Shown in pieces: positions 11,570-23,529 of a DNA stretch of 64,000 nt. Below the pieces are notes generated by a model that saw only the letters and a program-made list of their open reading frames with translations, was not told the origin of the DNA and did not search any database. The first letter of the stretch is position 1. Each line of letters starts with the position of its first letter. Made by a program: the position numbers and the translations under genes. Source of the DNA: Dillenia suffruticosa (Eukaryota > Streptophyta > Magnoliopsida > Dilleniales > Dilleniaceae); NCBI GenBank assembly GCA_033439265.1, contig JAVTVX010000010.1, positions 6,324,001 to 6,388,000 of the forward strand, in the 5' to 3' direction.

Positions 11570-13440
11570 AATAACTTGTGTTATCTGTCGTAAGTTTTAC
11601 TCTCATCGTTGGAATTTCTTGTTTCACTTTATTTTTCCTTCTTTTCTTTTCGGGTTCTAGACTTTTCTTGTAGACAAAGTCATGTTTTGAATCAAAACGT
11701 AAAACCAAAACAAATCAAATCATGATCATCATTTGAAGAACCGTTGACCGATTCATAGTTCAAGAACCAAAATTGAACCATATCTAAAAATTTCAATTTC
11801 AAATCCTTTAAATCAAAAACTTGATAGCTTTAAAATTGAAAATTTTGAAGCTGCGATTATGCTAATAACGGGTAAAAAGAGAAGTGAATTATGTGAATTT
11901 TAATTCTGTTCCACCCAATGAGAATATGTAAGGTGTTATATTTTTTAAAAACAAAAATTGAATTCAAACTTTTCCTCACTTTTTTATTATTTATTATAAT
12001 TTTTTATTTTTTTACGACTCCCATTATTCAATTGAAATGAAAATATTTGAAATTGGAATTGAAACCAAAACCAAGTCAATCGTCCCTTTAATGTGCAGTC
12101 CCAATTCTATTAAATCAAGAACAAGGAATCAACAATTTTAGAATTAAAACCAGAGACTTTTGAAATTGTGGCTATTTCTACCTCTTTTGTAAACCCCCCC
12201 CCCCGGGAAAGGAAAAAATATGTTTAATAATACAAAAAAAAGTGTTATCAGAGCCGTATAGTGTCGCGATTAAACCACAGTTGGATTGTACTTCAAAAGA
12301 AAAATGGGTCAATTTGAATAAAATATTACTTAAATAATTAAATTGTAAGTCAAAACGGTTCAACCACAGTCTTTTAATGAATTGATTAACCCACAGTATT
12401 GTAATGAATTAGGTGATTTTTGAATTTAATTGTTAAATATAAAAAAAATCAATTAGAACTTAATTCATTAAATTTTAGATAAAATGATATTTAAATCTTT
12501 TAAAATATAAGACAATTAAAAAAAAACTTCTACAAATCAAAAATTTTAAAAGTCTCCCCAAATCTATTGACTAACCTCTCATTCTCTATCTCTTCCCTAT
12601 GCTCTCTCAATTTCTCAAACCAATCGATTAACTGAATTTATTATTTAATATGAATTTTAAAAGTGATTATTGATTTTATAATTATTAAATTTTTATATAA
12701 AAATATAAAATTAATATATTTACTTTAAAAATAATTATGTATTTTTAATTATTATTAAAAAATCAACGATTTAATCTCATTAACCCATGATTGGGTCGAT
12801 TGAATCATAATTTTAAAATTCATAGGTCGATATACAGTATGATTTGGATAACATTGCTCACAGACTAGGCTCGTTTGTACCGTAAAAAATTATAATTTAA
12901 GGTCATGTGTTGGGCAACCTCAACTTCACTCAAGTTGTAACTTGTCTTTATTTAAAAGAAAAATAATAATTTACAATTATGTAAATAAAAATATGTTACC
13001 ATATGCTTGTCTTTGAAAATTTTTATTCATGATAAATATTTAGAGATTAATGAGTCTTCCTTGAACCTTCCACTATTAGACGTTTGACTTGAATTGAATT
13101 AGAATCTTCATTCAATAATTGATAGCTATTTTGGATGAGAATATTAAGAGGGAAAAGAAAAGATTGAGAGAAAAAGTTACTATTTTTTTTCTTTGGAAAT
13201 TTAAATACAATAAAAAGGAGGGATTTAGATGGATTTTTATTTATAATGAGTTTTATTTATTCTCAATGAGTTTAGATATAATATTACTTTTCTTTCCATT
13301 TCTTTCTAACTTCCAAATAAAAAAACTCATTATTTTTCTTTACTTTCATAAAATTCCTAAACAAAATAGAGAGAAAATTATAATTTTTTCTTTCTTTTTT
13401 TTTTCTTTTCTTTCCAAACTCCCAAACATTAAAGCTTAGT
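11570..13440. other. Intergenic AT-rich stretch
   Basis: No gene seen. Two diverged A-rich segments (about 11690-11850 and 12040-12170) share words such as AACCAAAACCAA and AATTGAAACC, suggesting a decayed repeat. A run of about 12 C lies at 12195. Pyrimidine/purine-rich DNA at 13135-13430, with GGGAAAAGAAAAG at one end and CTTTTCTTTCC at the other, looks like the worn ends of a small inverted-repeat element. Confidence 0.45.
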
Positions 13441-13562
13441 TTGCAAGTCTAGGATAGCTTTATTATGACACTTGGGTCTAGTTTGGGTATTCGGCTCTAG
13501 TGTATTTTAACTTGAGTTCGAACTTAAAGTGTTATCAGATAGTATCGTTGAATAGTTAGATG

Positions 13563-13668
13563 GTGTAAATAATATATTTAAGAAATATATTATTACAATA
13601 ATCTAAATCTTAATTGTAAATAATATATTTAAGAAATATATTATTACAATAATCTAAATCTTAATTCT
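13563..13668. repeat. Perfect 51-bp direct duplication
   Basis: The unit starting GTAAATAATATATTTAAG occurs twice in a row at about 13566 and 13617 with period 51 and essentially no differences, so it is recent. It is AT-rich with an internal inverted repeat (AATATATTT / AAATATATT). Confidence 0.85.
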
Positions 13669-13969
13669 AATATTTGAAATTGGTCATTTGAGAGATAATC
13701 ATGTAAATGAATTAAAATTATTATAATAATAATAATAAATAAATAAATAAAATAAGCAAATAAATATATATAATATGATCGTTTAATTTAATTTATGCGA
13801 ATTCTTCTACGACACTTATTTCAATTTAAGACTATCTTTTCATCTAAATTCTTAACTATCATGTCCATATAGATAATTTGTATCTAAATTTTCAACATTT
13901 TACGTCTATATTTTACTATACCTCCTATATTTAAATTTTCGATTCTTTTAACCGATGCGTATTTAACTC

Positions 13970-14585
13970 TTTTTTGTACAATTTTATATCATTTCCCTTC
14001 TTTTTTTCTTTCCTAACCTTTTTTTCTTTCTCTCCTAAACTAACCCTGTTATGACACTTGGATAGTGTCACGGGTACCCGTGACACTACCCGGTCAAAAC
14101 TCCATACTGAGCTTGGTCTAACCGAGCTTGAGCCCAAGCTTGGGGTTGGGTAGCTCGGTATCGAGCTCGAGGTTGAACCCAACTGTGTTGAACTCAAAAA
14201 CTCGACAAGTTACTCGAGATCCATTATTTAAAAAAAAATAATTTTTATATATAATTATATTTTTTAAAAATAATTTTTATATTTTTTAAATTTTACACAT
14301 AAAAATTATTTTAAAAAAATAATTATATATAAAAATTATTTTTTAAAAAAATTAATGGATTTTGGGTAACTCGCCGAGTTACCCGAGCCCGAGTTTGGGC
14401 TCGCGTTCGGGTTTGAGCTCGAGTTTTGACCAGATAGTGTCATGAGTGGACTCGAGTTCAAGCTTTAATCGGGTAGTATCATGAGTACCCATGACACTAC
14501 CCGGGTGTCATAACAAGATTAGTTTAGGAGAGGAAAGAAAAGGTTTGGAAAGAAAAGAAATGAATGGAATGATGTAAATTTTTTT
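13970..14585. mobile_element. Fold-back (large inverted-repeat) element
   Basis: Arms of about 250 bp (roughly 13970-14225 and 14338-14585) are reverse complements around an AT-rich centre near 14280. The outer parts pair (TCTCCTAAACTAACC on the left with TTAGTTTAGGAGAG on the right). The middle parts pair (GGTCAAAACTC with GAGTTTTGACC), and the inner parts pair (ATCCATTA with TAATGGAT). Each arm also contains its own palindrome; that at 14063-14088 is a perfect 26-bp palindrome centred on GGGTACCC. No transposase is encoded. It may be a non-autonomous, Mutator-like or fold-back transposon. Flanking target duplications could not be fixed. A related TTATGACACTTGG block also occurs at 13464. 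Confidence 0.7.
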
Positions 14586-14589
14586 ATAT

Positions 14590-15470
14590 TTTGTTTGGAA
14601 ATTTTAGAAAAGAAAAGAGAAAAATGATTTTCTTTTATCAGAGAGTTAGACCGAAACAGAGAGAAGTGTTTTGCCCACAAATAAGGTTGTGATTGATGTA
14701 AAACTCAAATGAAATTAAATATTTCTTTATTATCTTTTTTTATGGATAAATTTGATATATTAAAAAGTTAATATAAGTCAACTTTTTTTCTTTTCTTTTT
14801 ATTTTTGAGAAGAAAATTTTTATATTTTTAAAGATAAAAAATTAATTTATTTTTTTTTTATTTTGCATAAAACTTTCAAATAAAATAGTCATTCCATTTT
14901 TTTCTCTTGGAATCCGTCGATCCAAACGTGGTGCGGGTCAGTGAGGGATTTGACAATTAACACTTTGGAGAGCACCCTCAACTTGTGAATTGTGATATGG
15001 GTGGGACGTCATTTTTTAATTTTAGTGCCGGAAGGGTATTTACTTCCTTTGCAAGGGTCTTTGGTACTTTCTCCATCGGTCTGTCATATGAGGAGAAAGT
15101 CTATGTCGGTTCCCAACTTTTCAATGAGAAGGTAAGGAATCTTGAAAAAGCCTACAAAAAGGCCCCATTAACTCATTCTACACCGTCATATTATAAAACT
15201 CGTACTATCGTTACTTTCCTAGTCCCGAGTTGGAAACAGAGAATAGAGGGCCCACCTAAATAAACATGATCATGATCTCGTCCACTTGTTGACCATTTGG
15301 GTCAAGATGCGGAAAAATCCAGCAATCAAGTGGGCCAAAAATATCGATCAATCATCAATTTGGGTACGACAAACTTGTATGCAAGAAGAGTCTCTCATTT
15401 CTAAGCACAAAATTTCACATCCATTTCTCCATCGATAAATGCCCACGAAGTTCGCTACTTCTCATTAATT
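14590..15470. other. Upstream region of the HIPP39-like gene
   Basis: T/A-rich DNA, then from about 14920 less AT-rich sequence that leads into the 5' UTR of the gene at 15546. No gene is supported; the 92-codon frame at 14985-15263 has no recognisable domain. Confidence 0.4.
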
Positions 15471-15475
15471 TCTCC

Positions 15476-15482
15476 TCTCTCT

Positions 15483-15521
<39 letters not shown>

Positions 15522-15541
15522 ACACACACACACACACACAC
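15476..15541. repeat. (CT)n and (CA)n microsatellites in the 5' leader
   Basis: A CT tract of about 45 bases is followed at once by about eight CA units, ending a few bases before the ATG at 15546. CT tracts in plant 5' leaders are common; a role in expression is inference. Confidence 0.9.
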
Positions 15542-15545
15542 AGAG

Positions 15546-16120
15546 ATGGCTCAGGTAATGCTTCTCGTTCTTTCAGCTGTCCCCAGTTTTATTTCATCAA
15601 TAACTCTCATATTCTTATGTATGCAAAATATCATATTTGACTGTGGTGTCTTACTTTAATTTTTTTTTGGCTGTTTTTTTTTTGGGGGGGGGGGGTTTCA
15701 AATTTGAGCAGAAGATGGTATTGAAGGTGTTGACCATGACAGATGACAAAACAAAGCAGAAAGCCATGGAAGCAGCTGCTGATATCTATGGTATGTCCCA
15801 ATGCAAATCTCAGAATTTAAATTGCAATACGTCTCATAAATTTTAAAATTATAATTTTCATTTATCATATTTTTATTGTGTAATTAAAAAAATGGGCAGG
15901 GGTTGATTCAATTGCAGCTGATCTAAAGGAACAAAAGCTAACAGTGATTGGATCGATGGACGCGGTGGCAGTGGTGAAAAAGTTGAAGAAAGTGGGGAAA
16001 GTGGACCTAGTCTCAGTTGGCCTTGCCAAGGAAGAGAAGAAGAAAGAAGAAAAGAAAGATGACAAAAAAGACGTCAAGAAAGAGGAAAAGAAGGACGGCA
16101 AAAAAGAGGAAAAGAAATAA
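15546..16120 (+). CDS. HIPP39-like heavy-metal-associated domain protein, lysine-rich tail
   Basis: Three exons, 15546-15554, 15712-15790 and 15900-16120, with GT-AG introns, give 102 residues. The first exon codes only Met-Ala-Gln. The HMA fold (about 4-70) reads [19 protein letters not shown], then [18 protein letters not shown] and [15 protein letters not shown]. The usual CxxC metal site is replaced by TDDKTKQ, as in the HIPP39 type subgroup. Metal binding is therefore doubtful and a protein-interaction role is more likely. The last 30 residues are almost pure Lys/Glu/Asp ([18 protein letters not shown]) and there is no C-terminal CaaX box. The first intron contains a run of 13 G near 15684-15696. 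The ATG is favoured because the short first exon is typical of this subgroup and the reading frame closes correctly over both junctions. Confidence 0.9.
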
Positions 16121-16129
16121 TTGAAATAA

Positions 16130-17215
16130 ATCATTTCTTGAATTTCCACTCCTTATGTGAAAAACGTTAGCACTATACTTATGATTGCCAATACTGAACT
16201 ACCCCTCTTTGCTTTTAAGGATTTAAGTTTGTTTTGTATACAAGAGAAATGAGTTTTGTTCCTCAGCAGTTCCTTGTTTATAAACTGTGGCACCATCCTA
16301 GAGTTCAATTCCAATTACATATGTTTGGTTCTTGAAACCAAAATATAGCAAAAGAAATGTGGAATGAAGTGAAGTGAGAATGAAATTAATTTGGAAATTA
16401 ATTAATATTTATATAAAATTTTTTATATTTTTTATATTTATAATTTTTTTCATATTTAATGAATTATTTATTTATTTAATTATAATTATAAATTTTATAT
16501 TATTTATTTTATAATTTTTTAGATTTTTATTATAAATGATAATTATTTTAATATTTTTATATAATAATTAATATTTATATAAAAATTTAATAAAAGTATT
16601 ATTTTCTCGTTTTTTTTCTTTTTTCATATCGGTACGTATACGTTTTTCAGCCGTCATGCCAATGCAATTCTCACTCTAGAAGATCGGCATTTTTGTCCCC
16701 TTCAAAAATGATAACAATAAGGGGCCCACAATAGAAAAACTTAACCCACCGCAACTTACAAGTTTTCCTCTTTGATTCGTATGAGTGTCGATCATTAATC
16801 AAAGCAATGAATAATGTTGATCAAAGGTCACAAACACTTCCAGAGTTCCCACATAACCTCCATAAGAAAGGAACTATACATGCCCGTAAAAATCCACGGC
16901 GGCATGCTTTAGCTTGTCGAGAGCGACAGAACTTCTGGGCTTCACCGTCACCAGTGACGACTAGTGCAGTCTAGAAAATTTTAAAAATGACCAATGAGAG
17001 CTTTTCTTTATGTTCGTGCCCTGAGATTATGTAGATGCCCAAGAAAAAAAGGGACGCCATGGGAGGGGGCGTATGGGGGGCCAAGCCTAAGGTGTTTACG
17101 AATTAACCCTCAGAAAAGAGAAAAGGACATCTTGGGAAGGGCCGTATGGGGACGCCTTGGAAGGTAAACCACGGAGCGGGTGTAGAGCCAAGCCCCTTGG
17201 TTCATCCCATGGATG
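16130..17215. other. Intergenic region after the HIPP39-like gene
   Basis: The 3' flank to about 16330, then very AT-rich DNA (16330-16620), then mixed sequence. At 17050-17160 two GC-rich stretches repeat GGCCGTATGGGGACGCC-like words (GGGCGTATGGGGGGCC at about 17066). No gene or RNA is supported. Confidence 0.45.
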
Positions 17216-17220
17216 GAGAG

Positions 17221-17830
17221 ATAGGTATTATTATTTTTGATACCTATCACTGACAACTGACAACTGACAACTGACAACTGAATGTTTATTTTGATTAATT
17301 TAATTAAAATATTTATAAAAATCTTATTTAGAAACAACTCCTCCAACCTCCAACGTAATTTTTTTTATTTTCAAACTTCAAATCTGAAATTTGATCGAAA
17401 AATTTAATATCGTATTCTACTACACCGACTATCTATTGATAGATTTATGCATTATAATCCTTTAGGATTTCTTCAAGAGTAAATTCCCCGGTGTATTAGG
17501 GGTGATCATATCTGTACATATGGCCTGTAAATAAATATAGGTATTATTATTTTTGATATCTATTATTGATATCTGAATTCATATTTCGATTAATTCAATT
17601 CGAATGTTCACAAAAACTTTATCTAGAAGACGACTCTCCTCACGTAATTTTTTTTATTCTCAAATTTTAAATATGAAATTTGATTAAAAAATTTAAAACC
17701 CTATTCTATTATATAGACTCTCTATCGATAGATATACGTATTATAATCCTCTAGGATTTGATTAAGAGTAAATTCTCCGGTGTATTTGGGTTGACCATAT
17801 CTGAACATATGGGTTGTAAATAAATATATT
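17221..17830 (-). mobile_element. Tandem pair of SINE-like units, period about 316 bp
   Basis: Two direct copies, about 17221-17535 and 17537-17830. Both begin ATAGGTATTATTATTTTTGA and both end with a segment containing AAATTCTCCGGTGTATT and ATATGG-TGTAAATAAATAT. Read on the minus strand each contains a worn tRNA-like head and the tail GAATTAATCGAAATATGAATT, linking them to the SINE family at 25.9 and 60.8 kb. Inside the first copy a 7-base unit TGACAAC is repeated four times (17253-17281). The tandem arrangement is unusual for SINEs, which normally insert singly, and suggests a later local duplication. Confidence 0.6.
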
Positions 17831-17929
17831 TTAATCCTGTTGGTTCTGCTTGAGACTAACTACTCCCGGATATATTAGAGACTCGGTGGTCATTTTATTG
17901 TATACACTAGACACTTTATATATCTTTTT

Positions 17930-18100
17930 TTTTTTTTCACCTCCACTATTCAGATTTTACCCGACTAATCCTGTTCAAACACTATAAAACCCATTTTAGA
18001 GATTGACTCTCCTAAATCGTTTTTCGTCATTCTCAGAACTCAAAATCTCTAATTAAAAAAATAAAATATCTAATCATTCAATTCAAAAGAATTTAGATAT
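17930..18100 (-). mobile_element. tRNA-derived SINE
   Basis: Minus-strand reading: a head of tRNA type (TTGAATTGAATGATTAGATA near box A, GATTTTGAGTTCTGAG near box B), the body GAGAGTCAATCTCTAAAATGG, the tail GGATTAGTCGGGTAAAATCT, and a terminal A/T run at 17924-17939. The tail word GGATTAGTCGGG recalls the Au-type plant SINE. It is closely similar to the copies at 25.7 and 60.8 kb. Confidence 0.65.
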
Positions 18101-18109
18101 ATATATCTC

Positions 18110-21100
18110 TTTGCCACAGCGAACATTACTGCTTTTCCTGTCCATGCACATAAGCTATAGGGTCGAATCACGCAAATCTTGTGTTCATTGTGTTGATTTA
18201 TGTGATTGTTTTGTTGATTCAATTGCTTATTTTTTTCTCTCTAAGAAGCTTGAATTGTGATTTGTAAAAATCTTAGAATCGATGGCAGATGTAGACAACG
18301 TTCTTGTCCCAGCGGGAATTTGTCTTTGGTCTCATGTTTCATTACCCATAGCACCTCCTTAACTACTAGTGGCCGGATTCTCACCCTAGTCCAGAGAAAA
18401 GTCTTCACCTTCACTGCAGAACAAAATAGAAAAGCTCCTTGTAAGAAACTAGTTCCAAGCTTCAAATGTTATAACGCATCGTGGAAGGAAACAACAAGTG
18501 AATAAAGCTATAAACTGGACGGCTATAGAAAATATGTATAGTTTATAGAGACATCGCCTGCAACGGGCATACAAAATTCTACATATTTGAACCAGGCAAT
18601 CCAACAACATTATAGAACTAGAAAATTTGACCTTGTACAAATATTTCTAATAGCAGGCACATGGTCGGAGACAGACAATGTGGGGAATGCTACCAAAAAT
18701 ATGGCAAAGAACTTTCCTTGTCCTCGCTTGGTAGAGGCTTATCAATATCATCTTTGAATGACCTCAAGTTTGGCTATGAACGTTTATGGGCACAGCAAGG
18801 ATACTCCTTATCTAGAGCAAAATTATTTGACCATTATTTGGTCCTACACAAGTGAGGGCACGCTTTGCCATGCCAATTTGTAATTTGTTTTGTTCTTACA
18901 CTTCATCCTAAGCAGCAGAGAAGCCATTTGAGCCACTGAAGCAACATTTGCCGAGGCAAGTAAAACATAAACTGAACTCACCCGTCACCTTGTCACCTGT
19001 TTGTTAAAGAGGAGATCTTTTGGTCCGCCACCTGCAGCATTCAGTTCAATATTACATTCTTTTCAGGCTGAAGTTTAATATCATATTTAACTTTCCTCGT
19101 TGCTAGAAAACTCTTTGATATTTAGTTTAATATCATCCTTACATCTAGAAAATGAAGGTGGTTTTTGAATAAATGTACCGAAATGTACACATTGGGGATT
19201 TTCGACCTGAGCATGATAATTATGACAATAACATAACCCTCCCCCTACTAGTAATTATTTATTGGTCCACTAAGTAATAATTAGTTATTCATATAGAGAA
19301 GGCTAAAAATATAAAAGAATAACCAGCAAATTATATTTATGAACAAAGGCAAAAGTATACTCAGGAATCATTTGGCAGCAACGAAGATTCAAATTAGACT
19401 GCTTCTATGTCCAACACAGTCTTAACTAATGGTGTGGCAGATTAATCATGCTATCTTCCACAAAATGTCAGATATTTTAGAATCCCCTGTGGCATCCTAA
19501 TTTCCCCATGGTGAATAACAACCTTTCTGCAACTGTTTAAAGTGCCTCAAGCAACAACATCAGTCTAGTAATTTTCCAGTTTACGTTCAAGTTGACAACA
19601 TTGGCAAAGTATCTGCACCGATACACATGTCAATGACATCCTAAACCACTAATAGAATCATATGGTAGAAATGTGCCACACAATGCTGATCGCAAGAGCT
19701 AGCAATAAGATGGTGCTACATTAAGGTTCATATTCATGCTTAACACAACAAATTTCCAGGTCTTGAAGTAGTACCTTATAAAACAAGATAGATCCAAGAA
19801 TTCACCACGACGGCTGTTCCAAAAACTCTCTCTGTTGGAGCTGCTCATTTGCCATCTTCCACTTCATAAATAGCCGATCCATATCTAGAAATGATCAGAA
19901 GATTAAAAATAGATTAGTAGATATTGAAACAGTACACCCATGTGACATTACTAATTTGTCAAACTAAGGATAAAAATTTGCATTTTTACCATTGGAATTT
20001 TGGATCAACACATTCCTGCACCATCTTGGCCATCATTTATCTATTCTACTCTTAATCAACATAGCTGTGAGGCATTTATTGGCTTTGAACAAGAAGAAAA
20101 CAACTTTCGCTTACTTTGATGGCATGTACAATATCTGAATGCATAAAGGGTGATAAAAACATTTCTGGCAGGGAAAATGACATTCCCTGACACAAGTAAA
20201 AAAAACTAGACTGATGCAACATAAATGATTATGGGAGTCAATCACAATTGTTGCCATTGCATTACATGAATAGTTAGGATTCTCATTCTACTTTCCAGAC
20301 AGAGTGATAAAATGCACATTTTAAAGTGATCCATGTGATTAACAAAAGCAGAGAGTAACACCATCATTGAACAACATATTCAATATGATTCCAAAATGTG
20401 AAAACATTTTTATAATTACTACAACTTGATTTATAATCCTAAGCAGGCTTTTAGTTTCAGTTTTGTTTTTATGAATGCAACATATGGGAGTGATTCGTCC
20501 AAAACTCGAAAGGAGTAACTCTTGGGCTAGAAAGTCTCACCATCTGGCAAAGGAGAAAGGAAAGAAGGTGAGATGGTATATCTTTTCAACATGAAACAAT
20601 CCCACCAGGATGGAGGCAGACCTCTGGAAAGCAGCTGATGACAATTGTTACCGCTCCACAGTCAGTATAAAAGGAAAATGTGTTCAAGTGTGAAGACACA
20701 GCTTACAAGCCAAAAAATAGAACACTCTAAAGAAAACTTGATCCTACAATAGACAAAGCATTTTCTGACTTTGGCCATAGGAGCTTACCAGAAAGCCAAT
20801 CCCACATATCTAATTTCTTCTTGCTCTGGAATTCACTCCATGTTTACATGTCTACAATATGCTGAATGCCGTTTGTCTTACACTTGCATCAACTAGTTTC
20901 TTTGCCTTGAACAGAACTTGCGCTGACTTGACTGGAGGTCAATAGAATCTGCACCAGATTGGTTTAGCAACAAGCAATCAGCTGTTTCATATCCTGCCAA
21001 GTACTTCAGTGTAACTTGTAAGTTTAACTCAGTCAGCATAAGGGAAACAAAAGAAAAAAAAAAATTATGCTCAAAATAAATCATTCACTTCAAGCATAAC

Positions 21101-23520
21101 CCCCCCAAAAAATAAAACAAAACAAAAACAAACCATGAATCATAATTCTCATATTTATTCTTATTAAAACGACTGGCTTGAAGCCCTTAGAAGAGCCCAG
21201 TGCCATTTTTCAGGCATTAATCTAGGCTCAAAACCCTTACTTTGAAAGCTTGAGTTGTTCTCAACTTTAATAACCCAAGTGACTTAGTTGGTCACCAGTG
21301 AACCACAATATAAGTAACAAAAGCTTGCAATACTTTGTCTTCCCCACAAAGTAGAATTCAAGAAGGTTTCAAGTACTCTTTTTTAATCGTACAGCTACTA
21401 CTCTTCAGTGCACATAGAGAAGCAAGGGAGAAATACAATTTCAAGATTATATGACTGCAATATTTAAGTCTTAAAAGTAGCCAAAAGAGTAAACTATTTG
21501 AACATATAATGCAAGCTTAAGAGAATCAGGCTAAAATATTATTCAACTGTTACATAAAAGCAAGGGACTTTAAGATACAGCCAATTTTCAAATGAATAAG
21601 CCCTTCGGTAGTTATTCATCTGAGCAATAAAGCAAACCATGGTTGGTTGTAACTTGTAAGTAGTTAAATAAAGTCATTTCTCTCATTCTATTATGTGTTT
21701 CTTAGCTGTCCAGATTCAGCATGGCAACTGACAATGGCATTCTCATAGCAATCAACAAACATGGATGGAAAAGGTGGATAGCAAACTCAAGCCGGTCACA
21801 TCATACACCAAGATGGACGAGCAGGCAACCATTTCCATGCCTCAACCTGTATCAGGTGATCCACTCGCACCAATCAGAAAAAGTGATCAGTACAATCAAG
21901 CCTGTCCCATAAAAGTTGTGCCTTCAAAAGAACCATACAGGAAATCCAGTGACAAGATATGGTATTAAGAGAGAATCATCTGTATTTATGTAGCAGCTTA
22001 AACATCATACAGACAAACTAGAGCTAGTTATATGCACTTGTTCTAACCGAAATTCTTGCAACTGGAACAGTAAATTCCATCACTCCATGATCACTGAAGT
22101 AAAGCATCTATAACCTCAATTAAAAACCATCCATACCGCTCCTTAAAGTATTTGACCATTTCTGACCTAGCCTCTACCTCTTTGGGTTGAAATTTGTTCA
22201 ACCTTCTCTCAGAAACAATTTGAACATTGGTCCTTGTCAATTATGGCTCCTACAATAGTTAGTTTTCTGTCTAGGCTGAAAGGTTCTTGTCACTAGGAAC
22301 CTTTTTTAACTGATGTTACATCATAACTCATCCAAAAGACTAAACATAACAAATAAACTTGAGGTGAGGATTAGACTGGAAAATTTTTATAAACTGAATC
22401 AAGTACCAACCATTGTGATTGGTGCTCAGAAGTAATTTCCACCCTGAAATGCTATCATGTCTTATAGTAAGAATGATAGCCTTCCATAATAAAGCAAAGT
22501 TAATTGGATTAATCTAGGTTAATTAATATTTAAGGTGGTCAAAAAAATGAGGCCAAGAAACTCAAGATCAAAATTTCATTAATAATACTCCCCTTGCTCA
22601 ACTACAATGATAGAATCATAGATGAAGATTTACAATCTGTACAGGGGAAAAGAGAAAAGAGATGGAAGAAAAACAATATGACAAATTAACAGTGAGTTTC
22701 AGAAGAACAGAAGTTGATAGAAACATAATAGGAGTTTCTAATGGTACTAGCTGCATTGTCACTCTTTTGAATATTGATGATGCAACTTTCAAGAAATTGG
22801 TGCCTGGCATGAAATCTACTTAAATGCCATGAACAGTCCCTCAGCATTATAACTATATGAGTCCCACAATTCCACAAAGCAAAGCTCTGTCCAACTATTC
22901 CTTATCCTCATATAACGCAACATATGAAGCTTTGGCCAAGGATAGCTTCTTGGACATAGCATTTCACATGTTATGGAAACATCTATGGTAAAATGGATCA
23001 CGTTTCAATGGCATTATTTATAATCCTGTCTCTGCCTTTTTTATAGGGTAGTTGTTGCAGTTCTTATCCCAGAGATGTACCACATTTTGTGGCACCCCAT
23101 CAAGTAGACTAACACTAAAGTGTCTTTGGATACCATGGATTTCATGTTTGTTGGTTACCGTAAATAAGTTCTTTTGGACTCTATATTGAGTTATAGTCAG
23201 TTTTGTCACATTTTGCACTTGATATTCAACACATAAATAAAATTGATAAACTTTGTAATTTTGATTTGATTTTAAAGAACCAAGGAGTACATTGACATAT
23301 AAATAGACCAAGAAAGAGATTAAACACTAAAGTGGCTTATTCTCAGTTTTAAGTCAAGGTCCACAGGCAGAAGAAATGAATTGTATGGCTCTGCAGGTAT
23401 ATAAGACCGCACTGGTAATATGTTACAGACTTACATGATATCAAGCATAAGGTGTTGAACAAGCTTGACTGACCGCATTTGCTGATACTGTTACAATTAA
23501 GTAATCCACATGATAAAGAT
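18110..23520. other. Gene-poor region downstream of the PPR gene
   Basis: Less AT-rich than the surroundings and free of obvious repeats, so probably old single-copy sequence (downstream introns or 3' UTR of the PPR transcript, or decayed genes). Short frames exist on both strands (18257-18505 plus, 21765-21968 plus, 20893-21084 minus, 22816-23001 minus) but none shows a recognisable domain or a complete exon structure. The best coding-looking piece is the minus-strand segment at 19802-19884, listed separately. Confidence 0.4.
19802..19884 (-). CDS. Candidate terminal exon, unrecognised protein
   Basis: On the minus strand an acceptor (TTTCTAG) at 19885-19886 opens a 26-codon frame that ends in TGA. 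It begins MDRLFMKWKMANEQ and ends FLEQPSW. The composition is protein-like (charged, amphipathic, no low complexity), unlike nearby random frames. It could be a terminal exon of a spliced minus-strand gene, or an alternative 3' exon of the PPR transcript that starts upstream. I could not find a convincing partner exon and do not recognise the protein. Confidence 0.3.
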
Positions 23521-23529
23521 TCTACCAAT

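Noticed and set aside
12240..12260. TTATCAGAGCC as a second copia primer site
   Set aside because: No gag or pol relic follows it and the match is partial.
18257..18505. Plus-strand frames near ATGGCAGATGTAGACAACG as a possible gene start
   Set aside because: A short frame of 26 codons follows that ATG and no partner exon or domain could be found.
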